A DNA stretch of 64,000 nucleotides from Bryopsis sp. KO-2023 (Eukaryota; Chlorophyta; Ulvophyceae; Bryopsidales; Bryopsidaceae). Below the pieces are notes generated by a model. That model was not told where the DNA came from. It ran no database searches and worked only from the letters and a program-made list of their open reading frames with translations. The DNA is taken from the NCBI GenBank assembly GCA_030272585.1, contig BSYQ01000004.1, forward strand, positions 4,712,001 to 4,776,000. The letters are read 5' to 3'. Of the stretch, positions 1-11,777 are shown piece by piece. Position 1 is the first letter of the stretch, and every line of letters begins with the position of its first letter. Both the position numbers and the translations under genes were made by a program.

Positions 1-1845
1 CCCCCTCCACCCCGTTTTCTCTATCTTTTTTTTTTTTACCTTGAAAAATTTGAGCGATGCTGGGATGGCGGGTGCCCGTGCTTCAGTCACCCATTTCTTC
101 CAAGTTTCGTCATTTCGCCGACCTTTGTTTAAATAAAAACAACAAAAACAACAACATTATTTTCTTAGGACTGGATCAACAACTTTTTCGCCTTTGGCCA
201 AGGTAAAAACCTGACGATTTCTCCTCACGCAAGTTTGTAGCATTGATATTGAAATATTTTGTAATATTCCCCCCCCCCCCCTCACCGTATCCTGCGGCCG
301 AGATTTCCTCCAAATTGGATAGAACGGTTTCGTCGATATCGAAAACCACCATGGCAGAATATTTGGTGGGGGAATCGTCCTCCCCTTCCAAAAGATATTT
401 CCTCGCATTCCTTATGGTGACTTCTGTGTCTGTCCAGTATTGCGAATTCTGTGAAAACGGGCATCGTTTTATCAGACATATTTCAATTTCGACAATCGAG
501 GCAGAAAAAAAAAGCCAAAAAGAAATTGAAGAAATGTTCCAAAAACCCCATCAAAATTACGATCGACGTAAACGAACTGGACGGCTGCTTTACACAAAAA
601 TAACAAGTTAAAAATGGAATGAAATGGAATCTCTCCCAAACAAATCTTCTCGGTTTGGGGATTAAAAAAGGGGGGGTTTTCTTCGGGTAAATTGTATCGA
701 AATTTTTGCTGCAGAACAGAAAAAAAATCCATTTGAAAGAATAAGGGGAGGAAAGCCAAGATGTGCACCTCATCTTTGATGTATTCGTCGAAAACTTTTT
801 CGCATCTTTTGGAGGTCATTCGTTTTTCGGGTTCCATGTGACCGCCGAACGGAGCCCTTCCTCCCAACGGATAAAGGCAATTTGATATGTCTATCACCGT
901 TTTCTTTTTGCCAGAGCTCAAAGCCACAATCTCAAAAAAGAAAAAAAACGATTTCACTCAATCTGCATGTCTGCATGTAATTTTTTCAGATTTAAAAACA
1001 CCCTCACATGCAGGCAATGATTTCAAGTGTGAGAAGCCCCAGTTTTGAAAAACAAAAAGTATTTCAATTTGGTATTTAAAACAGAAACTCCTCCCCCCCC
1101 CCAAAAAAAAAAATGAAAGAAAACTATTGCCCTTTTTTCTCCCCAAGAGAGCTAATCTGTTGGAAGAAGGAATGATACGAGGAATAATTTTATTTGATAA
1201 TAATCTTAGTTATTCATTTTCACGCAGACTATGTGAAAGCTGTCGAGCTGCAGTGAACTAAGTTAGGGAAAAGAAAGCGAAAAAAAGGCAGCTTCATGCT
1301 GATAGGGGTAAAAAAGAAATGAAGATAGAAGGGAACTGGGATTCCCAAAATAGGTCACAAAAGAAAAACAAAATTGCATTGATCTCTATTTCGGGCATCG
1401 CTTTTCCAGGGTTTCATGTGCTTGTGTTTGGAAAAAAAGGGAAAACAAAAAAAACAAAAAAAAAACAGCACTTGCGTTTGTGCACCATTTATGTTTTTCA
1501 AAAACTAACCACCCCTACTCACATTGTCCAAAAAAGACAAGAGAAGAAAGATTTTTGATTTTAATAATTTTCTCCATTCAGCTTCCCCCCAAAAAACAAC
1601 CATTTTAATGTCCCTTTTATCCCTGTGACTCATCTCTTCTTCCATCTTTTTTATCAAAGAATCTGTTTATTGGGCGTTTTTTTTTTCCAACGAACCTATC
1701 GACGCACCAGGAGAATGAAGAGAACGAGTGCAAGCACGCCGATGAAAATCTTCGAAAGACAGGCGGGGCGTAGTAGTCTGTGTCTTTTGCTGCTTCCGTT
1801 CTGTAAAAAATCAAAATCTGGGTCCGGATTTCGATCCATCTCCAT
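1..1845 (-). CDS. Membrane-anchored HAD-superfamily (class IIIB, plant acid phosphatase-like) phosphatase, 3' partial
   Basis: Four exons join in phase: 1845-1708, 930-769, 448-286 and 122-40; the gene continues off the left edge. Exon 1 encodes a short cytosolic segment (MEMDRNPDPDFDF...) and, with exon 2, one hydrophobic helix (IFIGVLALVLFILLIVALSS), so this looks like a type II membrane protein. Exon 3 carries the HAD motif I, VVFDIDETVLSN, with the two aspartates that act as nucleophile and acid/base in this family. Exon 4 has the W-x-x-W-V and APAIPASLKFF segment typical of plant acid phosphatases and vegetative storage proteins. A phosphomonoesterase facing the secretory lumen or outside is inferred. 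HAD motifs II-IV lie outside the window. The exon 1 assignment rests on phase and on the helix becoming continuous across a 777-bp intron; the rest is firm. Confidence 0.78.
931..1707 (-). other. Long first intron of the acid phosphatase gene
   Basis: This is A/T-rich sequence with homopolymer runs and no convincing exon. The donor is CTG|GTGCGT and the acceptor is T-rich TTTGAG|ATTGTG. Short open frames here lack codon bias and are probably chance. Confidence 0.45.
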
Positions 1846-2828
1846 CGTGCACGAATCACCCGCAACAAGCGCAACCGTTCGGGCAGCGAGTAGCTCTTGA
1901 AAAGCAAAGCAAAGAAAGGCAAAAACTAAAGATCGTTCAACGCAGATAAGTAGAGTGAGCAGACGCAGGGCTCGTGTAGCACGTTTCTGTAAAAACACAA
2001 GTTTTTCCTCTCCTTTTCCCCAACCCTAGAAGTGTGATGGGACAGACTCACGATTAGCTGATGATTAAACAGGTCATCAATATTTCGGGTAGGAATTTCT
2101 TTTCCATTGTTTTTCCTTGCAGAAAAACTGGTTTTTTTTCCCCCAACGACCCGATGGGACATGGACGCCTTTTCTCTGCTAAACAAATTCGGAATTTTCT
2201 TTTGTCGTTTTTTTTTTCCTGTGTTTCGAGACAGAAACATGTGACGTTTCTGGCACCCCGACTCCGCGACAGTTCGATATTCCGCCGCGGCCACTCTCCG
2301 TGGCGAAACGAACTCCCTCGATTGCACTACTATAGAACAAACATAAACTTTTCAGAAAAAGCGTCGCTCCGCGAGAAACTCATTCCCAGCTGCCAAGCGC
2401 TGCGACAAGGTGAAGGAGAGAACTGTGTCGTCCCCCCACCCCATCGAAAACAACAAACATCGAAGTGCTTTCCGAAACAACGGCTTGTTTCTCTCGCAAC
2501 CAAAAGTCGGAGTGGAAAAAGTGACGGGGACGTAAATGCTTGTTGTCTCGTCGACAGTCGTCAGAAGAAAAGTCGTCCTGGAATTCTATCCCCCAGCCAG
2601 TAGCGTTTCCAGTGTGGAATCAACGAGTTCAGAAGGGAGCTTCGTTCCACCCTGTTCTGTTTCGATGTCGGGTCTCCTTGTGCAGGGGCAAGAAACGAAG
2701 CCAAACCCACGCTTCTTTCCCCCCTGTGTTCCTGCAGCGAGGGACGCGCGACACTGCTTCCATGGCCGTTCGTTCAAGGGCTGGTTCGTGAATCCCCCAA
2801 CCAGACTGTGTTTTCTCGTATATGCAGG
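1846..2828. promoter_or_regulatory. Divergent intergenic region between acid phosphatase and KH gene
   Basis: The acid phosphatase (-) and KH protein (+) genes diverge here. No canonical TATA box stands out. Just before the KH start codon the sequence TTCTCGTATATGCAG|G reads as a splice acceptor, so a 5'-UTR intron is likely and the KH promoter probably lies in the GC-richer part around 2.2-2.7 kb. Long open frames on both strands in this interval have no recognisable content. Confidence 0.4.
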
Positions 2829-4670
2829 ATGGCTTCCCATCACTCCGACGATTCGACGCCAACCGAAAAAGAAGTTTCAAAGGCAGTCGCTGGTGTCAGC
2901 GGCCAGACACTCAGCACCACCCAGAAAATGGCCGTCAAGTTTCTGCTGAGCAATATCGCGGCGGGGGTGATCATAGGTCGCGGGGGCACAAACATAACGC
3001 ATCTCCAGCACCATTCTTGTGCAAGGTACGCGCGCTCCGTTTGTTTTGGGAGACACCCAACAGTGTTGATGCGAACAATGAGGACTGGAGCGCGCGTCGC
3101 TTGGCCTGGAGTTGAATGGGGTTCGTCTCAGAATTCGCCCACACAATGGCCCAGCACTCCTAACGACTGACGCTCCACACAGGATACAGCTCTCCAGGAG
3201 CAACGAATTCTACCCTGGCACCAGCGAAAGGGTCATGCTGATTTCAGGCACCGTGAAATCGGTGCTGACGGCTTTGCACCTCATCTTGACGAAGCTGGCG
3301 CCGAGCAGGAAGTCTGGCGCTCAACAGAAGTCACCCAAACACCGCCACGCGAGGGACTTGGGGTCGCACCTGAAAATCGTGATGCCCTCCATCGTGTGTG
3401 GTGCAATCATCGGGAAACGAGGCGAAACCATTCAACATTTTGCGGAGGACTCCAGAGCGACCATATCTGTGTCGCCGCAAGACCACATGTGCCAGAACAC
3501 TTACAACAGAATCGTTTCCATTTCCGGCGGCCTGCAACACATGTTGAGGGCTGTGGCCCTCGTGGTGTCGAAGGTCGCTGGTGACCCGAAGTATATCAAC
3601 AACATCAGCCTATCGGTAAACTACTCCAAAAACGAAAGCGGTGAGACTTCACCAGTATATGATTCTCCACACCCATTTCAGATTGTTTTGAACCACTGGC
3701 TGGACCTAGTCTTGAAGGCAACATAAATTAAGTAAAACTTCCATGGTCACTTTCAGGAACGGCGGAAAAAATTGAAAACAAACCCTCAGCGAGTGTGTTT
3801 CTGCGACTTTCTCTACGGGACGAATAGGAGTGGCAATTCTCGTTTGATTTTCACGCTTCAGGTTACTCCTACATGGCGCCAGGGAGTGTTCTTCCACCAA
3901 TGTACGGGCCTGGGGGTGTTCCACCTGGCGTGTTCCCTGGTGTTCAAATGATGGCGGGGCATGGACCCAGGATGGAGGTATCCATGGCGGTGCCTGACGA
4001 AAGAATTGGCGCGATCATCGGTAAAGGCGGCGAAATCATTACCCAGTTGCAGTCTCTGATTGGCGTCAAGATAATCATATCTGGCCGCAACGAGTTCGAG
4101 CCTGGGACGCGCAACAGGCTCGTGACCATCATTGGTCCAAGTGAGGGCTTGCATATCGCGCAGATGTTCGTGTCGATGAAGGTGGGCTCACATATAAGAA
4201 GTGGAAAGCATCTCTGGCTCGAAACCCTGTGCTCCATTGTGCTGGCGTGAAACCATTTTTGTTGCTGTTGGTGCAGGCGCTCCGGGTTCCCTTAGATTCG
4301 ATGGTTTACATGGAGCGCAAGTATAAGGTGAGCAACGAAATGATGCAAACTCGGGAAAAATCCCGACGTCGTTACTGGAAAACCTTTCTACAGATTGTCC
4401 TCGTCGTGCAGAATGTCGTCCAGGAACGATCAGGCATACTTTTTCACACAGCTCCTTCAGACAAACGCAACAGGGAAGCCTTTTGCATGTGTTTAAAAAC
4501 AAATTGTTTGTTGATTTCTCGATCAGGAACGGGCTATGTTCATGGCTCCTGGAGGATATCGACCTCCATACGCTTGGCATCGAAACGTAGACTACTCGTG
4601 GCAAAGGCAGTTCGATCAGAGAACCTCATCACAAGCTTCCATCGCCGGTGGCGATTCCCAGCACTTCTAG
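2829..4670 (+). CDS. Triple KH-domain RNA-binding protein (PCBP/Nova/BTR1-like)
   Basis: Five exons (2829-3025, 3183-3640, 3862-4181, 4277-4327, 4527-4670) give a closed 389-residue frame. It has three type I KH domains with intact GxxG loops: IIGRGG in KH1 (split by intron 1), IIGKRG in KH2 and IIGKGG in KH3. A Gly/Pro/Met-rich linker separates KH2 and KH3, and the tail is Gln/Ser-rich. The KH1-KH2-linker-KH3 layout is that of PCBP/Nova proteins and plant BTR1/PEPPER-type proteins, which bind pyrimidine-rich single-stranded RNA and control splicing, translation or stability. The target RNA cannot be deduced. The start is the first ATG after a probable 5'-UTR splice acceptor (MASHHSDDSTPTEK). 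All donors are GT and all acceptors AG, and the phases match. Confidence 0.9.
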
Positions 4671-5432
4671 AAATTCGACAAAACTGTGGAGGTTTGTTAA
4701 AAAAGGCAGATATTGTCGAAATGGTGATCAGGGAAGGTGGAAGAAGGGGACGGGTGGCGCAGGGATCAGGGCAAAAAATGCTCTGTTAGTTATAGTGACT
4801 AGGCTTTGGTAGAAGAGAGTATTGAACAAGACTGTAGGGAAGGATGTAGTGTAACCTTTTATCCAATGCATATATAGAAATCTATGTAAGTACCCGATGG
4901 TTTGTACCTTTTCAAGTTGTTTTGAAGGCTTCGTCCAATTTGGCAGCGTCTTTGGCTGGGACATGATCATTGTGCAAAATCGTAGAAAGTGAACAAGGCA
5001 GTTGGCCCCAACCCACGCACTGACGCACAGGACACTCAGCTTTACACAGTCAACTGATCAAAGAAAAACTACTATCAGTTCGTTAGTTTCGTTACTTTCT
5101 GTGTTTCTCCTGTGCCCCATGACTCATCCTTCCTCTGGACACTCTTTTCTCACGTCATTTCCCCAACCTGAACAACCCATTTCCTTCAGGCTTGTGCCTT
5201 GGTTTGAACGATTGGGGAACTTTTCACTCAATGAAAAGTTTGGCGTCCGGGTGGGATTTTTTGCCCATCCCGCCAGTTGCATGTCTTGCCACCATTTATT
5301 TCCTCATTCGTGTCATCAAGACTGGAATTAGTTTTCCTTATTGGTTGTCTTCCACCAAGAGGAGCCAGATTTCCCCCCACCCGCGCGAAGATCCAACCGA
5401 GTTTCCTTTCCAGCGCATTTCTGTCACCCACG
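4671..5432 (+). other. KH-gene 3' UTR and cyclophilin upstream region
   Basis: No further coding is seen. The first ~300 bases are probably the 3' UTR of the KH gene; the remainder is promoter/5' UTR of the cyclophilin gene. No clear polyadenylation hexamer or TATA box was identified. Confidence 0.4.
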
Positions 5433-7507
5433 ATGGGCGCCGCCGCCAGCAAGGAAGATATCGTCGCCACGGCGAAGTCGGACGTGGAGTTTTTCCCTCC
5501 GCTCGGCAAGCCCAACCCGGTACTTGCCCATCAACCCCTCGTTCTGATGGACACCATTCACTCTTTCGCTTTCTGCGCACGGATCAGACAATAATGACGT
5601 GCAGTCTCCCGAATGCGTACGAAATGGCTGCAGATCCCTGATCGCAAGCCCTTGTTTGTTCACCACAGGAAAATCCGGTGGTGTATTTCGACGTCAAGAT
5701 CGGGCGAACTGGGGAGGGCACTCCCCTGGGGCGTGTGGTGATGGAGCTGAAAGCGGACGTAGTTCCCAAAACTGCGGAAAACTTTAGAGCGTTGGCGACT
5801 TCTGACGAGCCTGGATTCGGTTACAAAAACAGTCGGTTTCACAGAGTGATTCCTCAATTCATGTGCCAGGTAAATGTAAATGTTCGATTTCATGAAAAAA
5901 TCAGAATTTTGTGTTTTCAAATTTCGAAAAAAAATCCAACTTGAAGGGGAGTGGTGAATTGCAGTCCGGACAAGAGGCATCTGATTGTTAATTTGATCAG
6001 TCTTCTTTTTTGACCGTATGATTTTTTGGAATTCTCAGTTATGTTTATTTTTATTTATAACTCTCAGCAACCCTTGCTTTTTTACTTTTGTTTTTTCACT
6101 TTTTCTTTGAGTTTTGTTGGGGGTTGCATTTCAGGGTGGAGATTTCACCAACGACAATGGCACGGGAGGAAAGAGCATCTATGGAAACAAGTTTGCCGAT
6201 GAAAATTTCGAGCTGAGGCATTTGGGGTCGGGAATTCTGTCGATGGCAAATGCAGGACCCAACACGAACGGTTCTCAGTTTTTCCTATGCACCGTCCCCA
6301 CGCCTTGGCTTGATGGACGACACGTGGTTTTCGGACAGGTGGGTTGTCAAAACAATGAAGTTCTAAATCAGGATATTTGCTGCTTAGTCGTTTTGCACCT
6401 CTTCACATGCTGGATTTTTTGTTCATGTTTTTGTTATGGAGTTCAAAATCAGGATTTTTGTTTTTGTTCATTTTTTTTTATACCTTTCAACATAACCAGG
6501 ATTTTTGTTTTTGTTCATTTTTTTTTATACCTTTCAACATAACCAGGATTGTTGTTCTTTTTTTCTTAAACATTTATTCAAGTGTGTAAATAAAGACGCC
6601 CACAAACCGTCAAGAAACTGAAATTGGAAGGAAAAAAAAAAAACGAAAAAGAAGTCGATTGAGGATGCCACATTATGGCTCTGATGTTAATGCAATTTCC
6701 ATGTCCACTTTGGGATATTTTTTTTTCCATTTCTTTTGCCCGGCAGGTGATTGAGGGGTTCAATGTGGTGAAAGCGATGGAATTGTGTGGCTCTAAGAGT
6801 GGGGACACCGGTGATTTCGATGTCATGATCGCAGATTGTGGGGAACTGAAAGGTGGGTATCAAAAAAAAAAAACGATTTTTTTTTCTTAGGGGAACTGAA
6901 AGGTGGGGAACCAAAAGACAAAAAGAAAAAGTTTTTGTGGGGAGCTGAAAGGTGGGGACCAGAAAAAAAAGAGAAGAAAAAAAGCCCCATGTCAAGTGCG
7001 ACTTCCTAGCATTTTTTTGCTCCTCCTCGTGGGGTGTACAGTGCTTGAAAAAGAAGCAAATGGAGGAGAAGTTACCATTCAATTGCCGAAGGAGGGGGGT
7101 TGGATGAGTCATCCATAGTTTTTGTTTGTTTTTTTTTTTGCTGAAAGAATCCAATAGGGCTTGGGTCAAGGGTTCAACAAATGGCTGTCGATCATCCGAC
7201 CCTATCTCTTCTATGTTTTCTGTGCTGTACTTTTGGTACACTTTTTTCCATTGTTGAGAAATACCACATAAGATTTTCTAAAAACGAAAAGCAAGACAAG
7301 TTTTTTTTTCAGTTTTTTTTTTATTTTAAAATAAAATTAATAAAATCACATATTTTTTTTTTTTGCCAATCAGGAACAACTGCAAGTCTGACTACCCCTG
7401 GTGCGGCCTCCAAGTCGCCCTCTTCATTGGGTGCCACTTCCTCCATGAAATATTCCATTTTGAAGCCCGAATTCATGGGGGCTGCGCTCGCCTCTTCCAC
7501 TTGGTGA
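5433..7507 (+). CDS. Cyclophilin-type peptidyl-prolyl cis-trans isomerase with N-myristoylation signal
   Basis: Five exons (5433-5519, 5669-5869, 6135-6338, 6747-6852, 7374-7507) make a 243-residue protein. The cyclophilin domain is complete: FHRVIPQFM (catalytic Arg/Phe/Met), GSQFFLCT, and [10 protein letters not shown] with the ligand-binding Trp and His. It ends at IADCGEL as usual. The N-terminus, MGAAASK, fits the MGxxxS/T consensus for N-myristoyltransferase, so membrane attachment is likely. It is followed by a ~25-residue extension before the fold starts at [11 protein letters not shown]. The last exon adds an unusual Ser/Thr/Ala-rich C-terminal tail of ~43 residues ([16 protein letters not shown]...). 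Prolyl isomerisation in protein folding or signalling is the family role; the membrane site is inference. The last exon join is in phase but is the least certain. Confidence 0.9.
6449..6548 (+). repeat. 47-bp tandem repeat in cyclophilin intron 3
   Basis: The unit beginning AGGATTTTTGTTTTTGTTCA and ending in CTTTCAACATAACC occurs twice back to back, followed by a partial third copy. It lies wholly inside the intron and looks like replication slippage. Confidence 0.7.
6838..6965 (+). repeat. Triplicated exon-end/splice-donor segment of the cyclophilin gene
   Basis: The segment GGGGAACTGAAAGGTGGG at the end of exon 4 is repeated twice more downstream (near 6890 and 6940, the last with GAGCTG). 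Each copy has a potential GT donor and is separated from the next by A-rich spacers. Only the first copy is in phase with exon 5 through the predicted join. Confidence 0.7.
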
Positions 7508-8200
7508 GCGAACTGGGTCGATTATCCTCCTCCTTGTTTTTTGATATCAAGGTGCAGAAATTTTCAATGTTTTCATGGAGATTATGCGAATGTGCTTTCT
7601 GAAGTTGGCACAATTGTCAATATCTGTTGAAATTATGGTCCCCCACCCATGGCATTGTACAAGGTGGTCATTTCTTGTCCGCTCCTTCCTCCAGTTTTCA
7701 TCGTGTCCTTTTTTTTCAACTTATATTACCACACTGTCTCATTTATTTTTTTATTTTTATTTTCACACACAAAAAGAAAATAAAAATAATAAATCACACC
7801 GTCTGATTCTCTTTCTTTCTTTGGATCACACAAAATATCTTTTTTATCACTCTTTTTTCTTGCTTAATTTCTTGATTCTTCTTAATTCTTAGCTTAACCC
7901 CGCTGCGTTGGTCATTGTGCTGGGTGGATGCTTCATTTGCACACCCCAAGTGTTCGTAAAAAAAAATTATTAAAAAAAAAATAAATCTCGATAAAAATGA
8001 AAAAGACAAAACATGCTTTGTTTTTTTGTTTTGTTTTGATTCAACTAGGTTTCTCAGGAGAGCACCTCGAGCATCCCAAACCATGAGGTCCGTTGCTTTG
8101 GCTCGTCAATCGGCCCGATCCTCTTTGAAGGCTGCGGGTGCAGGTGCTGGACTCAGACTCGGTTTCGCATAATAGTATTATCCCGCCTTATTTTATTTTT
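7508..8200 (+). other. Possible small gene or unassigned exons
   Basis: Two stretches look exon-like. Around 7893-7950, flanked by a T-rich acceptor and a possible donor, one frame reads PAALVIVLGGCFICTPQVF, a hydrophobic helix. At 8061-8171, after TTTCTCAG, one frame reads RAPRASQTMRSVALARQSAR and ends ...GAGLRLGFA before TAA. The phases of these two pieces do not join cleanly, and I do not recognise the protein. A small membrane, perhaps mitochondrial, protein is conceivable. Confidence 0.25.
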
Positions 8201-11200
8201 TTTTAACTTTGGTGGAATGATATTGTTATTTCGGAAAAAAGGAGAGGGCGGGAGGGAAACCTCGCATGTCTTTTTTTTCCTTTTTTCTCTATCACCACGA
8301 TTTTGGATGCATTGCTTTTTTTCTTTCTTTTGGGAAATCGATTTTGTTTTTTGTTTCTTTTTTCTGCCATTGTAACGGATTCGTTGCAAGAAAGCTGAGG
8401 AGCCTTGCTTATCGACGTTGCAGTGTCGACATGAAAAGAATAAAACCTTTCGTTTTCGAGAAAGGAGCCCATCTGTTTTTTTTTTGTCTACCCATTGTTT
8501 TCTTTTTTTTGCTTTGGAATGGAAGCCTGTTGTTCGGCCAGGTTTTTTCACAATCCAGAACGGAAAGCATTTTCATTAGAGATAGGAGGGGTAAAAACCT
8601 CACTGATTCCAGTGAAAAACTGAAGGGAAGCTCACTGCCCAAACGCACTGACATTCTAGCAGCTTCCTGAAACTGCTCGGAACGGCTCGGAAACAAAGTA
8701 ACCTGCCTAAACAGAACCACCCCTCATCACAGCCATCCAGTGAATGAATTCTGTGTCGATTATTTTTGGGGAGTGGATAATTGCAGTCACATTTGCGCAT
8801 GAGCAGCCCCAGGTTGCACTCCCCCTGTTGTATCCATTATCTAAAGTTAGCAGCCACCTGGGGAGTGTGTCGCGCATGCATTCAACTGCTCAAGAATATA
8901 TTGCATCTGTTGAATTCACATGTCTGCAGTAAAAAAAATTACGACACCTGTTCCAACCAAGAACCCCATCCCATTTAACTCTAGTAGTTCTTCAGGGCTT
9001 TTTTTTTCAGCTCCAGGCAAACTTTTTTTTCCCAATCAATTTTTTCTCAGGACCCTATTTTTTGCCTCTTTCTTTTTTTCATTTGTTTTTTCAGAAACCA
9101 AACAATTTCCTTTGAACTACTTGGATGCACTTGAAACACACCAAGTCACCCCTAGTTTGAAGGGCTTCTTGTCCAAACGCTTCAAACCTAACTTTCCCAC
9201 TTGCACATGACAGAATTTCGAAGAAATTTGAGCTAAGAAATCAGAACAATGGTCCTGTTTTTTGTGTCAAGTGGTTCAGAAAAAAGTATAATATTCCCCT
9301 GAGAATGTTGAGAATCAATGGTGGGTTTTTTTCTGGTAGGAGAGTTACTCCTGATCAAGGGCTGGCATTTGTGGTGTTCACCAGAATTGGCCATACCAAC
9401 CTGGTGGCAATATTGCAATAACCCAGAATCTCAGCTGTCCATTCACTATGTCGACACTTTACCTCCTGTTCAAGGTTTGCAACCCTGTGATACATGCTCG
9501 GAGTGTAAAGAGCTCGGGATGGATGGGGAAGAAAACTGCTAATGAAAATGAGTTGGCTCAGGGTGTGTGTTTTTCCCTGACTATTTCCCAATGATTTGCT
9601 GTTGGAAATCATATTCTGGGAGTGGGTGCTGATCCTGACATTTCAAGGTCTTATGTTCAGCTTTGTATAGCTCCTGCGAACATTTCATAGTGTTGCAGCG
9701 ACAAAAAATTCCTGTGTTGATGAGCCCAAACTGAAGTAGGGATTGGTGTGTTACTGAAATGTGGAGGAATAGAGACAATGCATGTGAGCAAAAGAAGTGG
9801 ATAGGATGAGAGGGTTTGTCATGTTGTTGTGTCAGACCCAATCGAATGAGATGATTTATAGTATAGATCGGATCTTGGCAGCAAGGATATAGTCTTCTTC
9901 TTGGTTGCATCTAGGTCTTTTTGTAAGCTTCGATATGCTGTTTGATGTATGGCTGAAGTAACAATGTACAATGAAGTGACTGAGTGTGAGGCGACTGTCG
10001 ATGTCAGAAGAGGAAATGGACAAAAGGGAATGAGGGGTTTGTGTATGTGGAGTTTCTTTGAGTTAAATGGGCTGTGTGGAGTTTCTTGAGTTAAATGGGC
10101 TGTTGGTCCATTTCTGTTTGGGGTTAGTCAGCACTTGTACAGGGAAGAAGGAAGTTCCCTGTAAGAAGCAAGTGAATTAAGGGCAGTACTGTTTCAGGCA
10201 CTACTTGTCTTAGGGCTTAAAAAGGACAAAGGAAACAGTAACACTTGTAATATGATTTCTTCGAAGTGATTCTCGAATGGTTTTCACGGTGTATTTGGTT
10301 TGAGATGTAATCATGGCAACATCAGGCGACATGTAATCATTGATTGATTGATTGATTTGGTTTGAGATTTTGCTGTAAGGTTTCCTGTAATCAGTTTGCA
10401 CTCTTTAAAACCCGTATGTTCTTTGTGATATCGATCAGACTGTTTGGGATGCGAAAAAGAAGAATGTATTGTATGACTCAATCTAAATCAAGTTTCTGTT
10501 GTAAATTCCCTGGTGGCTTTGTGAAAAACCCAAACTATCCTGACTTCTAATCAGGATCTCCCCAAGGTGTTCAATATACCATCAGCTTGGAAGAGATTTT
10601 TTCTTGTTGTAAATGAAGGATTTTGAAAGAGGGAAGGGTCGTTGGTTTCGTGGCGATGGAGTGAGACTTTCAGGATGCATCCAGAGAGAATCACAAAGTT
10701 TTGCCCAGCATCCAACAGTTTTTTTTGGACTTCTGTTTCCACTGTCGCAAAAACTCCAAAAAACCTTTTTGGCCAGAGCAGATGGGGTGTTGCAAGCACT
10801 CGTCTGCATTACGAGGAATTGCACGGCGTTTTGTTTCAGATTTCCACTATCTGGGCCTGTTCCCGCCTTCTCACCCCACCCCACCCCACCCCACCCCCTT
10901 TCAGGCGATTTCCTTTTTTTTTATTTTAAAGATTTGTCCTCCTCTAGCGAGCTCCAGGCTACCTCTCGATCAGGGACTTGGAATGGGAAGATCGAGGCTT
11001 CCTTGTTGGGAGAAGACACCCATCTCTTCTGCTTCCCCTATTGAGCCCCGTTCCCAGCATCCTCTTTTGAAAGTCTTTCATCTCTTGACCACCCAACTAA
11101 TGACTCCAGGATCTGTACAATTTTCCTTGTTTGCTTACCTTGCATCCAGGGTCCCTACAGAAAATAATTCCATCCCCCCCCCCCCCCCCTCTCATTGCAC

Positions 11201-11777
11201 TGAATACTGGTCATACTACGCCCCAAGCTGGTTGGGAGGTTGGGGGAGGGGGAACGGGGGAAAATTTCCTGGAGTACAATCGATTGGATTGATTTCACTC
11301 CCCTCCCATTCAAGCCTCGAGAGGAGGGTTGACGGGAATCTAGGTTGTCAAATCGAAGGTGCTTTTTGGAAACTGGACCATATCGACACAGCATCTCCTT
11401 GAAGAGACTGGATATCGACCATGAGAATCCCCTAAATGGCTCTGGTCTTGCAATTCAAATACATTTGCAACTGGAGTATCATCCACGGACCCCCCCCCCC
11501 TTCCTCCAAAACACATTGTTATCCAATTCTCTCCCAACATTCCGAAGAAGAGAAAAACCACGCCGAAAAACCCACAATCGTGTGAGAGCGTCTGTGTTTA
11601 AACAGCAATCCATCACAATATGTTTTTATAAAACTCCTTCCCCCCCCCCCTTTGTGAATGCCCCGTCGCATGCGTGTGGGTACCACCCATTTCTTGCAAT
11701 TTTTTCCAGTGTTTTTTGGGTTTGAATCTCCATCCCAGTTACACTCCAATTTCTCTTTTTTTGATTTTTTTTTTTTC
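8201..11777. other. Gene-poor interval with homopolymer tracts and a dispersed repeat
   Basis: I find no supported coding exon here. The interval contains many T or C homopolymers, a (CCCCA)n run near 10876, and one copy of a dispersed repeat at about 9300-9440 listed separately. Short open frames have no domain or codon signal that I can defend. Confidence 0.4.
9300..9440 (+). repeat. Dispersed repeat A, copy 1
   Basis: About 120 bases (…ACTCCTGATCAAGGGCTGG… through …GCAATAACCCAGAATCT) match the reverse complement of roughly 34430-34560 with scattered substitutions. It is probably a fragment of a decayed mobile element; no ends or coding function are recognised. Confidence 0.7.

Noticed and set aside
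8266-8720. Overlapping frames on both strands near 8.3-8.7 kb as genes
   Set aside because: They are built from poly-T/poly-A tracts (Phe/Lys runs) and lack any recognisable protein content.
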